Under the pieces are notes generated by a model that made no database searches, was not told the DNA's origin, and worked only from the letters and a program-made list of their open reading frames with translations. Below are positions 1 through 6,121 of a stretch of DNA of 6,122 nt, piece by piece. This DNA comes from an uncultured Legionellales bacterium (GTDB lineage Bacteria; Pseudomonadota; Gammaproteobacteria; UBA1113). The number at the start of each line of letters is the position of its first letter. Positions within the stretch are counted from its first letter, which is position 1. The stretch lies in assembly GCA_945956945.1 (NCBI GenBank), contig CAMFJO010000058.1:1-6122 (forward strand), in the 5' to 3' direction. Both the position numbers and the translations under genes were made by a program.

Positions 1-48
1 CGAGATTCCTCTACGTCTCGTGGGCTCGGAGATGTGTATAAGAGACAG
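1..48. other. Illumina Nextera i7 adapter left on contig end (not genomic)
   Basis: Bases 1-6 (CGAGAT) match the 3' tail of the Illumina P7 oligonucleotide. Bases 7-14 (TCCTCTAC) match the Nextera i7 index I know as N712. Bases 15-48 match the full 34-base Nextera read-2 transposase adapter, which starts GTCTCGTGGGCTCGG and ends in the 19-base Tn5 mosaic end AGATGTGTATAAGAGACAG (30-48). The three parts are in the order and spacing of a library molecule, so this is untrimmed synthetic sequence and not a transposon end of the organism. The last G (48) could be adapter or genome. Identification is from memory of the oligonucleotide sequences and the match appears exact. Confidence 0.97.
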
Positions 49-50
49 GC

Positions 51-1271
51 GCACCTTTAGGCGCAGAAGAAATTGCCTTAGTGCGGGAAAAATTAGGTTG
101 GCGTCCTGAACCCTTTGTCATTCCGGAAACTATTTACCAAGCTTGGAATGCCTGCGACAAAGGCGAGCGCGTACAACAGGAATGGCAGAATCTTTGGACT
201 TTGTATCAACAAGAATTTAGCGATAAAGCTTTAGAACTAACCCAGCGTTATCACAAAATGCCGGATGCAGCATGGGCAGAACAAAGCAAAGCCTATATTC
301 AAACTTGCCAAGAACAAGCCAATAAAGTGGCTACCCGCAAAGCTTCCTTGAATGCGTTGAATGCTTATGGCCCTTTGTGGCCTAGTTTAATGGGCGGTTC
401 AGCCGATCTCACCGAATCCAATTTAACCTACTGGAATAAAAGTACACCTTTCAATGCCAAGAACCCTACGGGTAATTACATCCATTTTGGCGTAAGAGAA
501 TTTGCCATGAGTGCAATTGCCAATGGCATTGCCTTACACGGTGGTTTTATTCCCTATGTCGGTACCTTTTTAACCTTTTTAGATTATGCTCGCAATGCAG
601 TACGTTTAAGCGCCATGATGCGCTTACAAGTCATTTATGTGTACACCCACGATTCTTTAGGCTTGGGTGAAGATGGCCCTACGCATCAACCCGTAGAACA
701 TGCCACCATGTTACGCATCACGCCACATATGTCTACCTGGCGGCCTGCTGATGAAACAGAAACCGCGGTGGCATGGCAGATGGCTTTGCAACGCACGAAT
801 GGCCCGACCAGTTTATTATTATCCCGCCAAGCCTTACCCACATTAGAGCGCAATGCACAGGCTATCGAAAATATTGAACGAGGTGGTTATATTATTTTTG
901 ACAGCACCGCTTTTCCTTCATTGATTTTAATTGCCACGGGCTCAGAGGTCACCTTAGCTATTAATGCGGCTAAAACACTGCAACAACAGGGTGTCAGTAT
1001 TCGTGTTGTCTCCATGCCCTGCACCGATCGCTTCGAAGCACAATCCGCAGAATACAAAGAAAGCGTATTACCGCGCAAGGTATTGCGTCGCTTGGCCATA
1101 GAAGCTGGTGCTACAGCATTTTGGTACAAGTATGTGGGATTAAAAGGACGCGTCTTAGGATTAGATGAATTTGGTGTGTCGGCCCCCGCCGCCGATGCCT
1201 TTAAACAATATGGATTTACGGTGGATAACATTATCGCTCAAATTAACTTTTTATTGTCGGAGGAATTATAG
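51..1271 (+). CDS. tkt: Transketolase, 5'-truncated (C-terminal 406 residues)
   Basis: Transketolase is the thiamine-diphosphate and Mg-dependent cytosolic enzyme of the non-oxidative pentose phosphate pathway. It moves two-carbon units between sugar phosphates and yields glyceraldehyde-3-phosphate. The reading frame is open from the adapter junction and starts [17 protein letters not shown], which in E. coli TktA (663 aa) follows the SHG of catalytic His261. About 260 N-terminal residues, including most of the diphosphate-binding domain, are therefore missing. Visible landmarks are TRKAS (phosphate-binding Arg), GGSADL, GVREF (the catalytic Glu that activates thiamine), the aromatic pocket [38 protein letters not shown] (substrate Arg) and the C-terminal domain with IATGSE, EAG and WYKYVGL. 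All expected active-site residues of this part are present. The GTG at 81 is an internal valine codon, not a start. The gene ends in TAG 2 bp before gap and carries the gap ribosome-binding site in its last codons. Confidence 0.96.
   Translation, partial: APLGAEEIALVREKLGWRPEPFVIPETIYQAWNACDKGERVQQEWQNLWTLYQQEFSDKALELTQRYHKMPDAAWAEQSKAYIQTCQEQANKVATRKASLNALNAYGPLWPSLMGGSADLTESNLTYWNKSTPFNAKNPTGNYIHFGVREFAMSAIANGIALHGGFIPYVGTFLTFLDYARNAVRLSAMMRLQVIYVYTHDSLGLGEDGPTHQPVEHATMLRITPHMSTWRPADETETAVAWQMALQRTNGPTSLLLSRQALPTLERNAQAIENIERGGYIIFDSTAFPSLILIATGSEVTLAINAAKTLQQQGVSIRVVSMPCTDRFEAQSAEYKESVLPRKVLRRLAIEAGATAFWYKYVGLKGRVLGLDEFGVSAPAADAFKQYGFTVDNIIAQINFLLSEEL
1259..1265 (+). promoter_or_regulatory. 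Shine-Dalgarno site of gap, inside the end of tkt
   Basis: GGAGGAA lies 8 bases before the gap ATG and contains a full GGAGG anti-16S match. It sits within the last codons of tkt, so ribosomes finishing tkt pass directly over it. This supports translational coupling and fixes the gap start at 1274. Confidence 0.8.
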
Positions 1272-1273
1272 TC

Positions 1274-2281
1274 ATGGCTATCCGTGTCGCTATTAATGGT
1301 TTTGGCCGTATCGGTCGCAATTGCTTGCGCGCCATTTATGAAATGCACAAAGAAAATGACATTATCGTTGTCGCTATTAATGATACCAGCCCTATAGAAA
1401 CCAACGCCCATTTACTGCGATACGATTCTACACATGGTCGTTTTAATGCAGAAGTCAAGGTTGAAGGAGAACAATTGGTGGTAAATGGACATTCCATCAT
1501 TTGCCTGTCCAACAAAAATGCCAGTCAATTGCCATGGAAAGAATTACACATTGATGTGGTATATGAATGCACTGGCCATTTTACCGATCGCGATATGGCC
1601 GCACAACATTTAGCCGCAGGCGCTCGTAAAGTATTAATTTCGGCCCCTGCTAAAAACGCCGATGCGACTATTGTTTATGGCGTTAATCACACCATCTTAA
1701 AACAAAGCGACGCGATAGTCTCAAATGCTTCTTGTACCACCAATTGCCTAGCACCCGTGGTAAAAGCCTTGCATGACACAGTGGGTATTGAGCAAGGTTT
1801 AATGACCACCATCCATGCCATGACCAACGATCAGTGTTTATTAGATGCAGGTCACAAAGATCTACACCGTGCACGCGCGGCAAACGCTTCCTTAATTCCC
1901 ACCAAAACGGGTGCAGCCGCTGCCATCGGTTTGGTATTACCAGAATTAAAAGGTTGCCTGGATGGTTTAGCGATACGCGTGCCTATTATTAATGTGTCTC
2001 TGGTTGATTTAACCTTCAATGCCAAACGTGAGACTACGGTCGAAGAAATCAATCAAGTCTTAAAACAAGCCGCAAATGGCGCATTAAAAGGTATTCTGTG
2101 GTACAACGAATTGCCGCTGGTGTCGATTGATTTTAACCACACTTCAGCTTCGTCCATTTTTGACGCGACCCAAACCCGCGTCATTGGTAAACAAGCCAAA
2201 GTGCTGGCTTGGTACGACAATGAATGGGGTTTTTGCTGCCGTATGTTAGATACATCTGTTGCCATGATGAACGCCAAATAG
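1274..2281 (+). CDS. gap: Glyceraldehyde-3-phosphate dehydrogenase, type I
   Basis: This 335-residue cytosolic enzyme oxidises glyceraldehyde-3-phosphate with phosphate to 1,3-bisphosphoglycerate. The N-terminal Rossmann motif is INGFGRIGR (8-16). SNASCTTNC holds catalytic Cys154, and the general base is His181 in TTIHAMT. The phosphate sites show Thr184, Asp186, Arg199, Thr212-Gly213 (PTKTGAA) and Arg235. YDNEWGF is near the C-terminus. The gene occupies the slot that holds epd (erythrose-4-phosphate dehydrogenase) in E. coli, and the C-terminal part ([19 protein letters not shown]) is Epd-like. However, [17 protein letters not shown] is the GAPDH form, where Epd has PVDTKLAAG, so I prefer GAPDH. 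Asp37 of the NAD pocket is followed by Thr38, and the usual Leu-Pro before HKDL is Ala192-Gly193; this pattern may loosen NAD specificity. Ile238 in RVPIIN replaces the common Thr. It is probably co-transcribed with tkt and pgk. Confidence 0.93.
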   Translation: MAIRVAINGFGRIGRNCLRAIYEMHKENDIIVVAINDTSPIETNAHLLRYDSTHGRFNAEVKVEGEQLVVNGHSIICLSNKNASQLPWKELHIDVVYECTGHFTDRDMAAQHLAAGARKVLISAPAKNADATIVYGVNHTILKQSDAIVSNASCTTNCLAPVVKALHDTVGIEQGLMTTIHAMTNDQCLLDAGHKDLHRARAANASLIPTKTGAAAAIGLVLPELKGCLDGLAIRVPIINVSLVDLTFNAKRETTVEEINQVLKQAANGALKGILWYNELPLVSIDFNHTSASSIFDATQTRVIGKQAKVLAWYDNEWGFCCRMLDTSVAMMNAK

Positions 2282-2287
2282 GAGAGG
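2280..2287 (+). promoter_or_regulatory. Shine-Dalgarno site that decides the pgk start
   Basis: AGGAGAGG overlaps the TAG stop of gap (2279-2281) and lies 5 bases before the ATG at 2293. This site selects 2293 over the in-frame ATG at 2224, which is inside gap, has no purine-rich leader and would add 23 residues absent from the family. Confidence 0.75.
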
Positions 2288-2292
2288 CTATT

Positions 2293-3456
2293 ATGTCCCA
2301 GTTAATTACCTTAGACAGCCTGGATCTCAAAGGCAAACGCGTGGTCATACGCGAAGACTTTAATGTGCCGATGAAAAATGGTGACATTAGCAACGATGCG
2401 CGGATCTGTGCTGCATTACCAACGATTCAATATGCGCTTTCTCAAGGTGCTGCCGTGATTCTTATTTCTCATCTGGGACGTCCCCAAGAAGGGGTTTGTG
2501 ATGATGCGTATTCTTTAGCGCCGATTGCCGCGCGTTTAAGCCAATATCTCCACATTCCTGTGAGCCTGATTAAAGATTGGCACCATGGTTTTAGCATTCA
2601 TCCAGGGCAGGTTGCCTTATGTGAAAACATTCGCTTCAGTTTGGGCGAAACGGATAACGATGCCACTTTAAGTGCACAATTAGCGGCATTGGGCGATATT
2701 TATGTGATGGATGCTTTTGCTTGCGCCCATAGAGCCCAGGCTTCTACCTATGGCGCATTAGAAAAAGCAAAAGTCGCGTGTGCAGGTCCTTTATTGTGTG
2801 CTGAAATTAAAGCGCTGGATAAAGCGCTGCTTCACATGGAAAGACCCTTTCTCGCCATTGTCGGTGGCGCCAAAGTTTCTACCAAACTAACCGTATTAGA
2901 AGCGCTACTGGCTAAAGTCGATCACTTGATCGTGGGCGGCGGGATTGCCAATACTTTTTTAGCAGCTCAGGGTCATGCCGTAGGCAATTCTTTGTATGAA
3001 CCCGACTTAATCCCCATGGCCAAAAAGTTATTGTCTTCTAAAATTTTATTACCGCTTGATGTCGTGGTAGCGACAGAATTATCGGATACGGCTAAACCAC
3101 AGATTAAAGCGCTAATCGATATAGAACCTCAGGATAAAATTTTGGATATAGGCCCCAAAACCATCGCCTTATACCAATCTTTTATAGAAAAGGCCCGTAC
3201 GATTGTCTGGAATGGCCCCGTGGGCGTATTTGAATACCCCGCCTTTGCTGCTGGCACTCATGCCATCGCACACAGTATCGCTGACAGCCAAGCCTTTAGT
3301 TTAGCCGGCGGCGGTGAAACCTTAAGTGCTATTGAAAACTATCATCTCAACGATAAAATAAGTTACATTTCCACCGGAGGCGGTGCTTTTCTGGAATATC
3401 TGGAAGGAAAAAGTTTACCGGGAATTGAAGTGTTGAAAAATAAAGGGCTTAATTAG
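2293..3456 (+). CDS. pgk: Phosphoglycerate kinase
   Basis: Phosphoglycerate kinase transfers the acyl phosphate of 1,3-bisphosphoglycerate to ADP, the first ATP-yielding step of glycolysis, in the cytosol. From the ATG at 2293 the protein is 387 residues, the same length as E. coli Pgk. Its start MSQLITLDSLDLKGKRV aligns well with family N-termini. The 3-phosphoglycerate domain shows REDFNVP (20-26; the family is usually R-x-D-[LF]-N-V-P), SHLGRP (59-64), ENIRF (111-115) and DAFACAHRA (140-148). The nucleotide domain shows GGAKVSTKL (191-199), GGGIANTF, WNGPVGVFE (306-314) and STGGGAF (360-366). The glycine-rich nucleotide loop reads GGGETLSAI (339-347) where the family typically has GGGDT, an Asp-to-Glu change at residue 342. 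The other expected catalytic and binding residues are present, so the enzyme is probably active. It follows gap by 11 bp. Confidence 0.97.
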   Translation: MSQLITLDSLDLKGKRVVIREDFNVPMKNGDISNDARICAALPTIQYALSQGAAVILISHLGRPQEGVCDDAYSLAPIAARLSQYLHIPVSLIKDWHHGFSIHPGQVALCENIRFSLGETDNDATLSAQLAALGDIYVMDAFACAHRAQASTYGALEKAKVACAGPLLCAEIKALDKALLHMERPFLAIVGGAKVSTKLTVLEALLAKVDHLIVGGGIANTFLAAQGHAVGNSLYEPDLIPMAKKLLSSKILLPLDVVVATELSDTAKPQIKALIDIEPQDKILDIGPKTIALYQSFIEKARTIVWNGPVGVFEYPAFAAGTHAIAHSIADSQAFSLAGGGETLSAIENYHLNDKISYISTGGGAFLEYLEGKSLPGIEVLKNKGLN

Positions 3457-3519
3457 AAAAAACAAAGTGTGGGCTGAGTCAATCCAGGAGATAGTTTGGA
3501 GCAGTCAAATTTGAGGCAA

Positions 3520-3540
3520 GAACTTAAAATTTTCTAGTTC
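3520..3540. repeat. Imperfect inverted repeat upstream of pyk
   Basis: GAACTTAAAA, a central T, then TTTCTAGTTC forms a 21-base dyad with 8 of 10 arm positions complementary. The outer GAACT and AGTTC are exact. It could be a protein-binding operator or a weak hairpin, but AT-rich spacers give such dyads by chance and no regulator is suggested by the sequence. Confidence 0.3.
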
Positions 3541-3545
3541 GCATC

Positions 3546-3576
3546 TTGAAGTGCTTTCGGTATATACTTTTAAAAT
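3546..3576 (+). promoter_or_regulatory. Weak candidate sigma-70 promoter for pyk
   Basis: TTGAAG (3546-3551, 4 of 6 to consensus) is followed after 19 bp by TAAAAT (3571-3576, 5 of 6). The spacer is 2 bp longer than optimal. An alternative -10, TATACT at 3563-3568, has no acceptable -35 at 16-18 bp. Placement just upstream of pyk, in the only long gap of the cluster, is the main support. Confidence 0.25.
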
Positions 3577-3610
3577 AATGACCTAAATGCAGGTATAACC
3601 AGATCACCAT

Positions 3611-3615
3611 AAGGA
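3611..3615 (+). promoter_or_regulatory. Shine-Dalgarno site of pyk
   Basis: AAGGA lies 8 bases before the ATG at 3624 and supports that start. Confidence 0.65.
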
Positions 3616-3623
3616 CGTTATTT

Positions 3624-5045
3624 ATGCGCAGAACCAAGATCATCGCCACTTTAGGCCCAGCAACCGACAAAGTCGGGGTACTAGAAAGTTTATTAGCCGC
3701 GGGGGTCGATGCCGTACGATTAAACTTCTCGCATGGCACCGCGGAAGATCATGCGGCACGTGTCACTCAACTACGCCAGATTGCAACGGAACAAAAACGG
3801 ACCATTTGCATCATTGCTGATTTACAAGGCCCAAAGATCCGCATTGCGTGTTTTGAAAAAGGCAGTGTCATCGTAAAACAAAATGATCCTTTTATCTTTG
3901 ATGCCGCACTCGATGATAATGCCGGTACTGCCGCGCACGTAGGTATTACCTATAAAAATTTACCTAAAGATGTTAGTGCCGGTGATACCCTGTTAGTAGA
4001 CGATGGCAAACTGAGTTTTAAGGTATTAACGGTTAAAGGTTCGGAAATTCACTGCCAAGTATTAATGGGCGGCAAATTGTCCGATCACAAAGGCATCAAT
4101 CGTTTGGGTGGTGGCTTATCGGCAGAAGCTTTAACAGTTAAAGACAAACACGATCTACAAACAGCAGTCAATTTAGACGTAGACTATATCGCCATTTCTT
4201 TTCCGCGTTCTGCTGCGGATATCTTAAATGCCAAACAGCAAATTGCCGATCTCAAAGGACATGCCGGTATTATTGCTAAAATAGAACGTCGCGAAGCTTT
4301 GGACAATATTGAGGGTATTATCGATGCCAGTGATATCATCATGGTAGCGAGGGGAGATCTCGGTGTAGAGATAGGCGATGCCGCATTACCCGCCATTCAG
4401 AAAAAGTTAATCCACCAGGTCCGCGCTAAAAACAAAGTGGTGATCACAGCCACACAAATGATGGAATCGATGATTCATAGCCCTATTCCCACACGTGCTG
4501 AAGTGATGGATGTCGCCAATGCTATCCTCGATGGCACCGATACCGTCATGTTATCCGCTGAAACGGCCAATGGCGACGATCCCGTGCGTGTCATTGAAGC
4601 GATGTCTCGAATTTGCTTAGGTGCAGAGCAACTGCCTAAAAGCGTATTATCGCATCATCGTTTAGACAAAACTTTTTCACACACCGATGAAGCCATTGCT
4701 ATGGCGGCTATGTATACAGCGAATCATTTGGCGATTAAAGCAATTGTCTGTTTAACTGAAAGTGGCGCCACCGCCTTGTGGATGTCGCGTATACGATCCG
4801 GCATTCCTATTTTAGCGCTATCTCCTCATGCCAGAACTTTGCGCAAAATGGCTTTATATCGGGGTGTTTATCCGATTCATTTTTCTATGCCACATCAAGA
4901 ACCTCATCTTCTAGACAGTCAGGCTTTACAGCATCTGGTTCGTGCAGGTTTTCTGCACAGCGGCGATTCAGTGATCCTCACCAGAGGCTTACACATTGGT
5001 GTTTTGGGCGGCACCAATACGATGCAGATTTTGCAAGTACCATGA
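3624..5045 (+). CDS. pyk: Pyruvate kinase, PykA-like
   Basis: Pyruvate kinase transfers phosphate from phosphoenolpyruvate to ADP, giving pyruvate and the second ATP of lower glycolysis. The protein is 473 residues, within the bacterial range (E. coli PykF 470, PykA 480). It starts MRRTKIIATLGPA, matching RRTKI near the start of E. coli PykA. The barrel shows VRLNFSHG (31-38, substrate Arg32 and the metal-site Asn/Ser), ADLQGPKIR (65-73), IAKIERREA (217-225, catalytic Lys219 and metal ligand Glu221), ARGDLGVEIG (242-251, metal ligand Asp245) and ATQMMESM (276-283). The lid domain spans roughly 70-165. LGGGLSAEALTVKDK (161-175) is close to the PykA version, and the C-terminal allosteric domain runs from about 340 to the final GGTNTMQILQVP. 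All catalytic residues are present. PykA-type enzymes in E. coli respond to AMP and sugar phosphates; whether this one does cannot be read from the sequence. It ends 23 bp from the convergent ubiA stop. Confidence 0.96.
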   Translation: MRRTKIIATLGPATDKVGVLESLLAAGVDAVRLNFSHGTAEDHAARVTQLRQIATEQKRTICIIADLQGPKIRIACFEKGSVIVKQNDPFIFDAALDDNAGTAAHVGITYKNLPKDVSAGDTLLVDDGKLSFKVLTVKGSEIHCQVLMGGKLSDHKGINRLGGGLSAEALTVKDKHDLQTAVNLDVDYIAISFPRSAADILNAKQQIADLKGHAGIIAKIERREALDNIEGIIDASDIIMVARGDLGVEIGDAALPAIQKKLIHQVRAKNKVVITATQMMESMIHSPIPTRAEVMDVANAILDGTDTVMLSAETANGDDPVRVIEAMSRICLGAEQLPKSVLSHHRLDKTFSHTDEAIAMAAMYTANHLAIKAIVCLTESGATALWMSRIRSGIPILALSPHARTLRKMALYRGVYPIHFSMPHQEPHLLDSQALQHLVRAGFLHSGDSVILTRGLHIGVLGGTNTMQILQVP

Positions 5046-5060
5046 CCTGGTAAGGCGAAT

Positions 5061-5072
5061 TTAAAATTTTAA
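5061..5072. terminator. Palindromic A/T core at the pyk/ubiA convergent junction (possible two-way terminator)
   Basis: TTAAAATTTTAA is a perfect 12-base palindrome lying partly between the two convergent stops and overlapping the ubiA stop codon (5069-5071). GGTA (5049-5052) and TACC (5074-5077) could extend the stem with mismatches between. Position suits a bidirectional terminator, but the core has no G or C pairs, so a strong intrinsic terminator is doubtful. Confidence 0.3.
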
Positions 5073-5917
5073 CTACCGCTTAAGATCCCTAAAAATAACA
5101 CCAAACCCACCCACTGGTTATTTAGAAAGGCTTTAAAACACGCCTTGGGTTCGCAATGGTACGCCAAGATTTGTTGATAGATAAAAAGGCAGCCACAGAT
5201 AAACCAGGCAATAAAATAAGTATTACGCAAATGCGCCAGTATTCCCACATAAAACCAAGCGCCCAATGTGAAGCATTGAAAAACCGCCACCCATATCCTA
5301 TCGTAACGTCCAAATAAAATAGCACTCGATTGAATGCCTATTTTAAGGTCATCTGCTCTATCGACCATGGCATACCAGGTATCATACGCAATAGTCCAAG
5401 CGACTGCGCCTAAATACAGCCACAAGGTGGTGGCATTCACTTGAGATTGTGCAGCAAAAGCCATGGGGATAGCCAAATACCATCCTAAACCCAATATTGC
5501 TTGCGGCATAGGGAAAAAACGTTTGGTTAAAGGATAAATTAGGGCCATCATCAAAGCGACACACGCCCATAAAAATACCGCTAAATTGAGAAACAATACC
5601 AAGATGAAACCAATGGTACACAATACGCCCAATAATACCCAGGCTTCTCGGTGTGTGACGCTGCCAACGACTAAAGGTCTATCACGCGTTCTGGTGACAA
5701 AACCATCGAATCGGCTATCGGCTAAATCATTCACCACACAACCTGCGCTGCGCATGACTATCACACCCAAAGTAAAAATAAGCCAATTTTTAAAAGACGG
5801 AAAGCCTTCTGCTGCTAACCATAAAGCCCACCAGGTAGGCCACAACAACAATAAAATCCCTACCGGTTTGTGTAAACGCATGAGTTTGGCGTAAGCCATT
5901 TGTTTTGGAATGTTCAT
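5069..5917 (-). CDS. ubiA: 4-hydroxybenzoate polyprenyltransferase (UbiA)
   Basis: UbiA is the inner-membrane prenyltransferase that attaches the polyprenyl tail to 4-hydroxybenzoate early in ubiquinone synthesis. The protein is 282 residues (E. coli 290) and similar to the E. coli enzyme throughout. The first Asp-rich motif is NDLADSRFD (63-71), followed by RTRDRPL (76-82). The second is YDTWYAMVDRADD (178-190), followed by KIGIQSSAILFG. These bind the Mg-prenyl diphosphate. Several hydrophobic helices are visible, including about 18-36, 44-58, 95-113, 115-130, 141-156, 163-178, 207-227, 233-250 and 268-280, as expected for this nine-helix family. The near-terminal ACFKAFLNNQWVGLVLFLG matches the E. 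coli tail, so the protein is essentially complete. The start at 5917 is supported by AGGAG (5925-5929 on the minus strand), 7 bases upstream. It lies 39 bp after the stop of the gene fragment upstream and may be co-transcribed with it. Metabolically separate from the glycolytic genes. Confidence 0.96.
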   Translation of the reverse strand: MNIPKQMAYAKLMRLHKPVGILLLLWPTWWALWLAAEGFPSFKNWLIFTLGVIVMRSAGCVVNDLADSRFDGFVTRTRDRPLVVGSVTHREAWVLLGVLCTIGFILVLFLNLAVFLWACVALMMALIYPLTKRFFPMPQAILGLGWYLAIPMAFAAQSQVNATTLWLYLGAVAWTIAYDTWYAMVDRADDLKIGIQSSAILFGRYDRIWVAVFQCFTLGAWFYVGILAHLRNTYFIAWFICGCLFIYQQILAYHCEPKACFKAFLNNQWVGLVLFLGILSGS

Positions 5918-5924
5918 GGCTTAA

Positions 5925-5929
5925 CTCCT
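5925..5929 (-). promoter_or_regulatory. Shine-Dalgarno site of ubiA
   Basis: On the minus strand this reads AGGAG, within CAGGAGTT, 7 bases before the ATG at 5917. It lies in the 39-bp gap after the upstream gene fragment and fixes the ubiA start. Confidence 0.7.
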
Positions 5930-5956
5930 GCATTTCTAAAAACGGCTAGCATATAG

Positions 5957-6121
5957 TCACCCTTTCGGAAATTTAACCATAAACTCCGTATATTCATTTT
6001 TTACTGCCTTGCACACAATATCGCCTCCCATATGCAATAATTTAAGTCGACAAAAGCCAAGGCCTGGCACTATTTCTCCATCACGTTTTATAAAAAAAGG
6101 ATCAAACACCGTTGCTGTGGC
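5957..6121 (-). CDS. Unidentified protein, C-terminal 54 residues (5' end outside window)
   Basis: A minus-strand frame is open from the right edge to a TGA at 5957-5959 and gives 54 residues; the other frame checked from the edge hits a stop within seven codons. The visible peptide begins ATATVFDPFFIKRDGEIVPG, continues with LGFCRLKLLHMGGD and ends EFMVKFPKG. It is mixed polar and hydrophobic, with no signal peptide, membrane helix or motif that I recognise. It looks like a small beta-rich domain (alternating hydrophobic pattern in CRLKLL, IVCKAV and EFMVKF), but that is only an impression. Its same strand and 39-bp spacing suggest an operon with ubiA. It does not resemble UbiC, a common ubiA neighbour. 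The frame is short, so chance openness is possible, though sensible composition argues for a real gene end. Confidence 0.5.
   Translation of the reverse strand, partial: ATATVFDPFFIKRDGEIVPGLGFCRLKLLHMGGDIVCKAVKNEYTEFMVKFPKG

Larger units (their letters stand above)
3457..3623. other. pgk-pyk intergenic region, AT-rich, no gene
   Basis: This 167-bp gap is much longer than the 2-bp and 11-bp gaps upstream. I see no stable GC-rich hairpin followed by a T-run after pgk, so there is no convincing terminator and read-through into pyk remains possible. The stretch holds an imperfect dyad at 3520-3540, a weak promoter-like pair at 3546-3576 and the pyk ribosome-binding site at 3611-3615. It contains no plausible coding frame; its two ATGs (3578 and 3587) open frames of two and three codons. 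Confidence 0.7.

Noticed and set aside
30..48. Tn5 mosaic end as a natural transposon boundary
   Set aside because: It is preceded by the rest of the synthetic Nextera oligonucleotide, including an index, so it comes from library preparation.
81..83. GTG as a start codon for transketolase
   Set aside because: Conserved transketolase residues continue upstream in the same frame to the adapter, and there is no ribosome-binding site before it. It is an internal valine codon.
887..1231. 114-codon antisense frame in tkt, and similar antisense frames in gap, pyk and opposite ubiA
   Set aside because: All lie opposite strongly conserved genes, and their peptides lack recognisable domains or ribosome-binding sites.
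2224..2292. Upstream ATG giving a 23-residue longer phosphoglycerate kinase
   Set aside because: The extension overlaps the end of gap in another frame, has no family counterpart and lacks a Shine-Dalgarno site. The ATG at 2293 has one and gives the usual 387 residues.
3457..3520. Rho-independent terminator after pgk
   Set aside because: The stop is followed by an A-rich stretch and mixed sequence with no GC-rich stem or T-run.
3578..3598. Two tiny open frames (two and three codons) as regulatory leader peptides for pyk
   Set aside because: They are too short, have no ribosome-binding site and no attenuator hairpin follows. Such frames are expected by chance.
4778..5053. 91-codon plus-strand frame over the end of pyk
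   Set aside because: It lies inside well-conserved pyruvate kinase coding sequence, its peptide is low-complexity and serine-rich, and it has no leader signal. It is a shadow frame.
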